DNA of 64,000 bases from Trichobilharzia szidati (lineage: Eukaryota; Platyhelminthes; Trematoda; Strigeidida; Schistosomatidae): the NCBI GenBank assembly GCA_944472155.2, contig OX235277.1:24190804-24254803 (forward strand), written 5' to 3'. This document shows positions 56,410 to 64,000 of the stretch, in pieces. Position numbers and translations under genes: made by a program. Under the pieces are notes generated by a model. That model saw only the letters and a list, made by a program, of their open reading frames with translations, was not told the origin of the DNA and did no database searches. The number at the start of each line of letters is the position of its first letter. The first letter of the stretch is position 1.

Positions 56410-57590
56410 AAGTGAAAATTGTTGTTATGAGCAAAAACGCGTGAACATTGAGAAAAGTTTCCTTCCTGGGGGAATCATTTTAAAGAGCTGCAAAATTGCA
56501 TTTATATTTAAAAAAGGAATCCACAAGACCAATCAGAAACTGACAAATTTATTCTAGTAAAGGCGTTACATAATGTGGATGATTAATTGAAAATTAGAAA
56601 AGAGGAGGCAGAAGTATATTGAGATGACGTAATATATGTGTGTAAAATGACCATAAAAGTGTTTGGACAAAACCTGCATGAAAATGTAATGTTATATGAA
56701 AATAATAATAGAGCGGTTGTAAAAACAATAATAGTAATAACAGTAAAATAACAAAGTAAAATAAAGCAAAATTATGATAAGAATGTTAGTGGTTTTGAAC
56801 TCAGAGGTCTGGTTTCAACTCCCGAATAGTCAATAATTTGACTGTGTAACTCTGGTAGCCACCCTACGAATCACATTCTTCAGGCGATAATTAATCCATT
56901 GAAGCTTCAAGGATAAGATAGCGCTTTCGGCAATCTCAATGTTTATTTATTAGGTTACTTGTACCTATAGAGCGGAGTTAATTGGCCGTAGAAAACGTTA
57001 AGTTAGCAAACGTATTCGGCAGATTTGTTCAGCCTGGTTAGACAGAGGAGAAAAAAAGCTTTATCCTTGAACATCTTGTCAACTGTTGATACTAGGCGAA
57101 CACTATCGCTCCATGACTACTTCACAGTGCTGCACACACAGTCCTTGAATATTTCACAAGAGGAAATAGAGTACGCTATCTATACATAGCTGAATCATTG
57201 TGTGTTGAGGATTTGAAACTATACCTCTGAGTTCAGAGGCACTACATTCACTCACCTAACCGTGATCAGAGTAACATTCCGACCATCATTTCGCCTCATT
57301 TATTGTGTAATTTTACCAGCATTACTCCTAATATCCTTGTTTTACAATCACTATATTACTGTTTATTAATAACATCGCATTATCATACATACTTTATATA
57401 AACACTTTACTATATAGCAAAAATATTCATTCAGACATTTCGATTACAAATCAAGCAAAGGATTTCCTTTTCGACAATTTTCTCTTCTGGCTTTACCATT
57501 ATATATATATATGTTCATAAACACGGAGTTCGTCCATTACATTTTGCTGAAACTATCGGGATCTACATTAAGAAACCTAACCTATATATC
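56410..57590 (+). mobile_element. Penelope-like element fragment, endonuclease tail with possible arms
   Basis: Bases 56975-57080 (+) read ELIGRRK then VSKRIRQICSAWLDRGEKK, a decayed GIY-YIG start. 57170-57250 keeps an end like IAESLCVEDLKLYL. The flanks 56450-56770 and 57300-57500 look like a degenerate inverted pair, but I could not align them firmly. Confidence 0.55.
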
Positions 57591-57792
57591 CAAAAGAAAA
57601 ACGTAGTTCAGACATTTTCCTTACCTTAGCCATCAAGGTTTTAATGATCCTCAATTTGTTGTGGAAATTCCCCTAATTTTATTTGATATTCTTTTTGCTA
57701 TTACATTTTTATGCTTATTATAACTTAAGCGTCTTGAAAAATCGAAAATATCTAAAAACAATATTGCTAATGACGATTATTCTCGAATATTG

Positions 57793-58030
57793 GTGCGTCG
57801 GTGACACAGCGGTAGAGTGCTCACCAGCCACACAGGTTTTCCGGCGTTCGATCCCTAGCCACCGACGCACTCCTTCACCTCGCTAAGCCAGTAGTAAGAC
57901 TGGTAAAGAGGGAAGGTTGAGCATGAAGCTATCAACCCCATACTGTAAAAATAATCACCACTGCTACAAAAACTCCAAGTCTCTAGCTTGAAGCCCTATG
58001 TTTCACCGGGAACGTAAAGGAATAAAAAAT
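57793..58030 (+). repeat. tRNA-derived SINE (family B), near complete
   Basis: gtgcgtcggtgacacagcgg and gcgttcgatccctagccacc (B-box GTTCGATCC), then cctcgctaagccagtagtaa, gctagcttgaagcccta-like end and cgggaacgtaaaggaata. Best copy with 21470-21708. Confidence 0.75.
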
Positions 58031-58259
58031 TCTAGAATATTCTTTGCATGTAGACACATATATAATTGTAGATCCAGAAGAAAAAATAATTGAAAAGAAT
58101 ATACTCTGCCCAATTTTTTTATGAAACTTTACTGTTTTCCCACTATTTTTTGTTGACTTTATACAATCACACTGATTTATAAATTTTTTCACAATTATAA
58201 CGTCATCCCAAATTCTACCTCCATTTTCCTAGTTTACAGTTACTCATCTAATTTGACGT

Positions 58260-58490
58260 TAGACGGTTGGAGGCAATCAGTCACAGGAAGCCTTGCTCGA
58301 CCTAGGTTTCATGCTAGTTGGCACTCACCTACCAGTAAGGTGTTTGTGCAACTTTGAAGGAACCCATGTCCCGTCTGAGATTCAAACCCATGTCACCAAG
58401 TGTTACATTCAGAGACTGGACAAAGGACTGTACACATCACACTAATTACTAGTGTCCAAAGAAAGTATCTAATACAATCCTACAGAAGGT
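58260..58490 (-). repeat. tRNA-like SINE (family D), minus strand
   Basis: Reverse strand has ggttcgaatctcaga-like sequence as in the next entry (gagattcaaacccatgtc). Contains tcctgctcgacctaggtttc-like block shared in inverse with 58590-58620. Confidence 0.5.
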
Positions 58491-58494
58491 CACT

Positions 58495-58755
58495 CGCAAG
58501 CCCCAATAGCTCATTGGTAACGTCTCTAACTGCAGACAGCACTGAATGATGCCGGTTCGAATCTCAGAAAGGACATGAGTTTCTTCAAGGCGGAACCTAA
58601 GTCGAACAAGGCTTCCTGCCGATTGCTTTCAATCATCTTACATCATCAAATCAGTGTGCACCGTGATGGCGAGCTACCTCGAATGGTGGCCAGATTGCAA
58701 ACCTGACTGATAGGATTCAGTCTGCACCAAAGAAAGGATTAGACACGTCGCACTA
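58495..58755 (+). repeat. tRNA-like SINE (family D), plus strand
   Basis: ccccaatagctcattggtaa (A-box-like) and gccggttcgaatctcagaaa (B-box GGTTCGAATC). The pair 58260-58490/58495-58755 is inverted; actaattactagtgtccaa (58440) and actagttactagtgtctaa (58750) mark the ends. Confidence 0.55.
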
Positions 58756-58759
58756 GTTA

Positions 58760-59270
58760 CTAGTGTCTAATCAAGATATAAGTATTTTATTTTAATGAAG
58801 CATTAGCCATGAAAACATTGTTTGATAGACGTGTTAAAAGTGAATTATGATGTATTTTGTCCTTTTTTCATCACAGGCGAAAACGTAAGGCTAATTGTTT
58901 TTATACCCAACCTCTGACTCAAAGTAAAACCTTGTTAAAATCCTCCGATATTCCTCCAAGATGATGAGTCCATTAGATTATTTCAAGCTTCAGTGGTGAA
59001 TTACTTATCAAGAACTGGATGTTTGTACGTACCAGATGCTGCACACCCAATTTCCTTTATTATTAAAGATTTAAACATGTCTCTGGATGGTTCCATACTG
59101 TATTAATACGAATGCGATATTTAGCTTACGAATTAGAATTAGAACAAATGGAAGAACGAACGTTTTACAGGATAATACGTTTTATTTCGTGGTCTCTCTT
59201 CGTATGCGTACATTCTAAGCAAAATCAAAATATAGGATGGATTGCGACTGGTAGTGGAATCCAGGATGAT
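58760..59270. other. Intron-like, no element recognised
   Basis: Contains the 8-base candidate at 58877. Confidence 0.3.
58877..58884 (+). CDS. Putative 8-base micro-exon (b)
   Basis: GCGAAAAC follows tccttttttcatcacag and precedes gtaagg. Coming in phase 0 it reads A-K then two bases, leaving in phase 2. Confidence 0.42.
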
Positions 59271-59620
59271 GCGCATTTCGTCCTCCTAACGACTCATTAT
59301 CCGGATGGCCTTGCATTCCACAAGGAGTGATGGCGTTCTCACTGAGGCTCGAAACCAGCGCCCATAGTTTCAAACGCCAAAGCGTTATCCAATAGACCAC
59401 TTGGGTCACAACAGCCACCTCTTGTGCAGCGGGTCTTACTAATTATTTAATTCAATTTAAGATTTTCTCGTCGATTGATCAGACCGAGCTCCTGGAGTCC
59501 ACTGCTAGTCACCATCCACCAGTTAACTTCAAGTTACATGAACAGACATCGTAGAAACATCTGCACAGGCAGAAGACTTGTCAACCTGAGACTGAGCACT
59601 TCAGTCCAATCAATCACCGG
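59270..59620 (-). repeat. tRNA-like SINE, minus strand (tentative)
   Basis: gctcgaaaccagcgcccata resembles a reverse B-box, and ttatccaatagaccacttgg a reverse A-box. Related short pieces near 56.3 kb. Low certainty. Confidence 0.35.
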
Positions 59621-60165
59621 AATAATCCATAATTAAATTTAAAAAAATCAAATTATAGTTTACGAAATTTCTGAACACACTATTTTTTACGGTGACTTCG
59701 ATTTATAGTTAGAAAATATAAGCATCATAATTCCAAAAAAGATAAAAGTACACAAATTAATGTTAGAAGTCTAGCTATTCATAGAATAACTAGACAAAAG
59801 GGGAGGGAATAGGGTTCTGATTTGGCTTGTAAACAAGGATGGACTAAAGACAAACTATAAGGTCGCAAAACACACACAGAATTTACACATATTATGACGG
59901 AGAGTTCATGACGGTGGAAGTGAATAGTAAAGCAAAATTATAACAAATAATTAAGTGCATATGGAAACCTAATAGCGATTTCAACTCAGCTGCTTGTTTT
60001 AATAAAATTGTGTTTGCTCAGAATACCCGATGAGTCATAAAGGAGATATTCGTACACGAAGATGCGTAACTGTAAATATATGATAGTGTATATATATATA
60101 TATTATATATACTTGCGTATGTATGCTGTGATATAGACTTTATGGAAAGTTTCAAATCTGATCAC
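59620..60165. other. Possibly a Penelope-type arm; no gene
   Basis: aagcatcataatt and the AT run at 60090 recall PLE arms, but no partner or protein was found. Confidence 0.3.
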
Positions 60166-60169
60166 AGAC

Positions 60170-60625
60170 TGATGTTTCTTAGGGAGCCATTAGATACCAA
60201 AATTTACTGAACAGTTGTTTCGTCCTAGTTTGAGACTCTTCGTCGGCATATATCCTCTGGAGTTCGAACCCATGACCTTCCGGTTATAAGGCACACTAAG
60301 AATATGTGAAGTTCTCTGGAGTTCTAGTGGGAATTCATGACTACTGAAGTCTATCATCAGATCGACGACGAGGGCATGTACTCGCCGAAAACATTGGTTG
60401 GTGCCAGTCGCGTTCAAATCATGAACTGGTAGAATTCGGTATTCTTAGGCCATTGAATCGAGTCCTAATGGCTGATTGGTCTCTCCAAGCTTGCCTTTTA
60501 ACCAATAGGTCCCGGATACGAATTGCAGTGGATGCACAATGCTGAAGGGTACAGAATAGGAGGAGACAGCCGTCCAGTACTACATAGTTTTCAGTGGGTT
60601 TCCAACTGACCTCAATCAAATCCTT
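60170..60625. repeat. Sm-alpha-like SINE inverted pair, degraded
   Basis: 60190-60410 is a minus copy (cagttgtttcgtcctagttt; gttcgaacccatgaccttcc). 60425-60620 is plus (tcctaatggctgattggtct; gaggagacagccgtcca). Hammerhead core lost in the plus copy. Confidence 0.6.
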
Positions 60626-60771
60626 ACAAACTTACTATGAAAAATTTTTGAAAGGTTGTTTCACCTTTTATCTATGTGTAATTACCTTCTTGTTTATGAC
60701 AGGTTACGGACAAATTATAAATTAAAGTTATTAACCTGACCCATTGAAACAAATTTTCACTTTTTCAACAG

Positions 60772-60779
60772 GAGAGAAA
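60772..60779 (+). CDS. Putative 8-base micro-exon (c)
   Basis: GAGAGAAA follows ttttcactttttcaacag and precedes gtaaga. Entering in phase 2 it reads G/R-E then one base, leaving in phase 1 again. With (a) and (b) it totals 24 bases. Confidence 0.42.
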
Positions 60780-60856
60780 GTAAGATTTAGTGAAACAATT
60801 TCTTCTTTCTATTAATAGTATGTGTTTAGCAGGAATTAGATGTGTTCTCTAAGATG

Positions 60857-62854
60857 GTTGGTATATTCGCGTAGTTTTCCTCGTCCTTCTAGACAACATC
60901 TTCTGCGCATGCTTTAGCATAAAATCAACTCATTTAAATTCTCCATGAATGATAGAATCCTGTCTCCCATCAACCATTGCATGACCGGTGACCGTCTTTA
61001 CATCTGTATTGATCGACTTGGATTTTGAACTCTCTTGTCACGTGGTTCACTTTTTATTAGTTGGTCAGTTTGATCAACATTAATGAGTTTGTTCAGTGCT
61101 AATTCACTTGACTGGCAACCAGGCTTCTAGGAATTCTCTGGCAGCACTTTTGACGTTTCCTCTGTTTAAAATTTCGACATTATCCCAATCATCAAATTGA
61201 TGTCCATAATTATCCACACGCAAGGATACGAAAGAATATATACATCATGTCTTTTTATAACTTATGTGCGTTCTTGGTAGACGGAAACTTCACAAACCAA
61301 ACACTTCCTTACGACCAATTGGTTTGCTGCCCGGAATACCAACATACAATATGCGTAAAGAACATTTCAGGAAATTGAAATACCTAACTGAATCATGCGG
61401 CCATTCTCTCAAGTCGTCAATCTAATTTTTAGACGAAATCAAAAACACTCAAGTTGCGGTGTCCCTTGATGATGTCACAGCATTATATACTTCCATTAGT
61501 CCAAAACTAGCAAAAAGAAACCATGCAACAATCACTCTATAACGACGAATACACAAACACGCTATGTTCAACTCGGATAGAACTCATAGAATTGTGTCTT
61601 ACAACATACTTCCAATTCAGTAATCAAATATACGAACAGAAAAATGAAACACCAAGGTGACCGTCCATATCAGGATTAATAGCTGAAGCTATCATGCAAA
61701 GATTAGAATTAATAGCTCTATCTATAACTAAACCGAAAATCTGGGCACGTTTCACTGATGACACATTTGTAATAATTAAAAGAAATATGATTTGGAATAC
61801 ACCCATAAATTAATAAACAACATATTTGAAGACATCAAATTCACCACGAGAGAAGAAGAATTAGATAACAAAATCCCATTTTTAGATATCTTAATCAGGA
61901 GAACTAACACAGAGAATTTGGAAACACAAGTATGTAGGAAATTAACGCACACAGACCAAATACTGAACTAAAGTAGTAATAACCCAATTACCCACAAAAG
62001 ACACTGTGTGCAGACATTGTTTAAAAGAGTTCAAACACACACTGTGACACTTCAGTGTTGAAGAGAATGGAGAAAAAAATACCCACTTGCCGTCTTCAAA
62101 ATGAATACATATCCTCACAACTTCATCGAAGAGTATTTCAAATAGAGTCACAGGACCAACAAGAAACCATCATCAAAGACTACAAGAAAATTCATTCTAC
62201 CATACATGAAATATATCTCTGATATAACACCTAGAATAATAAGACCGTTTGAAATAGATACAGCACACAAGCCAGTTCAATCACTTCATTCGAAATTGTG
62301 CAAACTGAAATATCCAACAGAAAACAAAGATAAAATTAATACCATTAATACCAAAATAAATTATATGAACTGTAACAGACAAGACGTCAGTAGAAGTATG
62401 CGTCCTCTTCGAATCAGAATACAAGAGCACAAATTAGATGTAAAAAGACATGATATATATATGTTCTTTTGTATCCATGCATGTGGATAATTATGGACAT
62501 CAATTTGATGATTGGGATAATGTCGAAATTTCAAAGAGAGGAAACACCAAAAATACTGCCAGAGAATTCCTAGAAGCCTGGTTGGTAGTCAAGTGAATTA
62601 GGAATAAACAAACACATTAATGTTGATCAAATTTACCAACTAATAAAAAGTAAATCACGTGAGGAGAAAGTTCAAAATCCAATTAGATAAAAAACTGATC
62701 AATACAGATGTAAAGGTGGTCACCAGTCACGAAGATGTTTGCCAGGCGACGCAATTCTGTCATCCATGGATAATTTCAATCAGTTCATTTTATACGAAAA
62801 CGTGCGCGTAATATGTTGTCCAGAAGGACGACGACAACTCTGCGATTAAACCAA
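60857..62854 (+). mobile_element. Penelope-like element with long inverted arms, decayed RT and GIY-YIG
   Basis: Arms 60857-61265 and 62460-62854 are reverse complements of about 400 bases (catcaaattgatgtccataa / ttatggacatcaatttgatg). Between them, pieces of the RT are legible (61660-61760, FTDDTFVII-like in shifted frames; 61870, NKIPFLDILIR-like). The frame 62206-62490 reads IRPFEIDTAHKPVQSL then NTKINYMNCNRQDVSRS and MRPLRIRIQEHKLDVKR, the linker and the GIY-YIG region. Same subfamily as 29575-33060. Not functional. Confidence 0.82.
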
Positions 62855-62859
62855 CCATC

Positions 62860-63425
62860 TCAGAGAACACAACTAATTGCAAATCATCCACCTGAGCTAC
62901 TAATATTCTCTATTATCATTTCAAGGATATACTTAGATCAGCTGACCTCACTTGACTCTTGTGTAATCTCCGTTGGTCATTTAGTCTCAGTTAAGGTACA
63001 TTAAATATATTACTTTATATTGTGGCATAAATCTTGTGAAAACAGTTGTGGGGTTACTAGACATTTAGCGGATCTCATCTCTAAGGTTGTATCTGTAATT
63101 ATTAGAGAAGAATATCCAATATAGTTTAACTGAAGATATTCAACTCGCTTATTTGAAGATATTTCATGGTTGCCCTGTATTTTTATTGACTAAAGTCATT
63201 AATATTCCTTGAAATGTTTAAAACAGGAACAGACGACAGGATGAAATAAATTATCTATCAGTTCGTAACATCATGTATTTTTTTCATTTCTTATTCTTTG
63301 TAGAATGGTTCTAGTAAAGGTAATGAACGTTTATATACAAATAACAAAAACGATGAATCCGTCTAGATCTTAAAACCCATATCACAAAAGATTCTCCGTT
63401 TTGAATAAAATATTTCAGTGTTACT
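62860..63425. other. Intron-like, uncertain exon signal at 63304
   Basis: ttattctttgtag at 63303 is a strong acceptor. In phase 1 the following AATGGTTCTAG stops after two residues, so it could be a terminal exon; donor gtaatg at 63320 would give 16 bases. Undecided. Confidence 0.25.
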
Positions 63426-63429
63426 AGGC

Positions 63430-63740
63430 AACGATCTGATTGGCTGCAAGATTTAATTTTGAACTGATATCGGTTATAGAACCACTGGAAAAACTGAAAG
63501 TAATGGACAGTTGTTTCGCCCCAGACTCTTGGGACTCTTCATCAGTATCATCCACCGCAGACGTTTGAACTCAGGACCTTTTGATTACAAGGCTAGCGAG
63601 CTCATAGATGATTCAGCCACTGGCACCTAATTCAGTGGACAGCCCATGAATTTCAACTTCTGGGAATTCGTAATTTAGCCCCAACACTAGCCATTGTCAT
63701 CAGTGGGGAGTATTCGTCTTCACGCTCGACCTCCTGTACC
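63430..63740 (-). repeat. Sm-alpha-like SINE with best preserved hammerhead core, minus strand
   Basis: On the minus strand (63513-63545) CTGATGA and GAAAC are both intact and stem II GTCCC/GGGGC can pair. The 5' block (gggaattcgtaatttagccc) is also present. A plus fragment follows at 63745-63850. Confidence 0.75.
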
Positions 63741-63744
63741 CCGG

Positions 63745-63850
63745 TTGGTTGGTACCATTGAAGAGTCTTGAAGTAGGATGAAACAGCCATCCAGTACTCT
63801 CAGGTTTTCCTACGGTTATGTAACTGATGTCAGCTCACGATGAAAACCTA
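63745..63850 (+). repeat. Sm-alpha-like SINE fragment, plus strand
   Basis: ggtaccattgaagagtcttg, aggatgaaacagccatccag, gatgtcagctcacgatgaaa. Inverted partner of the previous entry. Confidence 0.6.
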
Positions 63851-63902
63851 GAAAATATTTGTTCAAGTGTATTGTATTTCATTAAAATATCAAACATTTT
63901 AG

Positions 63903-63964
63903 GAAGCTGTTTAGTTCTCGTCTACTCTGATAGCTGTCGAAAATTAGAAATAGAGTACATCTAG
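63903..63964 (+). other. Weak candidate terminal exon
   Basis: After tatcaaacattttag, phase 1 reads R-S-C-L-V-L-V-Y-S and continues for 20 codons to TAG at 63962-63964. Phase fits micro-exon (c), but nothing else supports it. Confidence 0.2.
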
Positions 63965-64000
63965 AAAATTACTTGTAGCATTATAGTGAGTAGATGGCAA

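Larger units (their letters stand above)
296..60779 (+). other. Candidate micro-exon gene (MEG-like), partial, spanning most of the window
   Basis: At least 25 very short + strand segments are each bounded by an AG acceptor and a gtgag/gtaag donor. Lengths are 6, 9, 12, 15 or (once) 21 bases, plus three of 8 bases near the end. All multiples-of-three segments can be read in intron phase 1 without a stop, and the split codons between neighbours are also stop-free. Schistosome micro-exon genes are known to have this layout and usually encode secreted proteins varied by exon skipping; that function is family knowledge, not seen here. No signal-peptide exon was found, so the 5' end is probably outside the window. 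Introns carry many retroelements. The 15-base array is well supported by repeated sequence; the 6-9-base candidates are individually weak because such short matches can arise by chance. Confidence 0.6.

Noticed and set aside
1..64000. CRISPR array or bacterial operon
   Set aside because: No regularly spaced short direct repeats. The repeats are dispersed retroelements and the signals are eukaryotic.

Overview
The window looks like intron and repeat sequence from a blood fluke (Schistosoma) or a close flatworm relative. It is visibly AT-rich and has no long open reading frame of a conventional gene. It is packed with decayed copies of the mobile-element classes known from schistosomes: Penelope-like elements (PLEs) with GIY-YIG endonuclease tails, RTE-like non-LTR retrotransposons, a Gypsy-type integrase fragment, a Merlin DNA transposon with inverted ends, several tRNA-headed SINE families, and an Sm-alpha-like SINE carrying remnants of a hammerhead ribozyme. 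The genus is inferred from this combination; no alignment was run.

The most interesting signal is a series of tiny exon candidates on the + strand, from about 0.3 to 61 kb. Between 1.3 and 15.5 kb there are ten or eleven 15-base exons (12-base ones flank them), each after a ...ttttag/ttcag acceptor and before gtgagt/gtaagt. All read without a stop in phase 1, and most encode variants of one pentapeptide of the form (E/Q)-(T/S/A)-(S/A/T)-A-K. The intron starts next to them are also alike (gtgagTyGgaCAgTG), which points to duplication of an exon with its flanks. From 24 to 53 kb, 6-, 9- and 12-base candidates continue in the same phase. At 55.4, 58.9 and 60.8 kb there are three 8-base candidates that break the multiple-of-three rule singly and restore it as a set of 24 bases. 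Read in order, the candidates give no stop codon. This is the architecture of a schistosome micro-exon gene (MEG). I do not recognise which family; the signal-peptide exon is not seen and probably lies upstream, and the last exon is uncertain.

Region by region: 0-7 kb holds PLE, SINE and RTE fragments with micro-exons 1-4. 7-15.5 kb is the dense micro-exon array with RTE insertions in its introns. 15.7-17.9 kb has a decayed RTE copy with endonuclease and RT parts, and a mini-PLE. 18.7-19.4 kb has the Gypsy fragment. 20-33 kb is PLE-rich, including a PLE inserted into an older PLE with a 10-base target duplication. 33-45 kb has RTE, SINE and two compact PLE units. 44.8-45.6 kb is a head-to-head SINE palindrome. 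45.8-46.8 kb and 51.9-53.0 kb are PLE units with long inverted arms. 47.5-48.4 kb is the Merlin copy. 54-64 kb holds RTE, SINEs, two more PLE copies and the last micro-exon candidates.

Taken together, the region appears to be one micro-exon gene whose introns have served as landing sites for retroelements. No complete, intact mobile-element protein was found.
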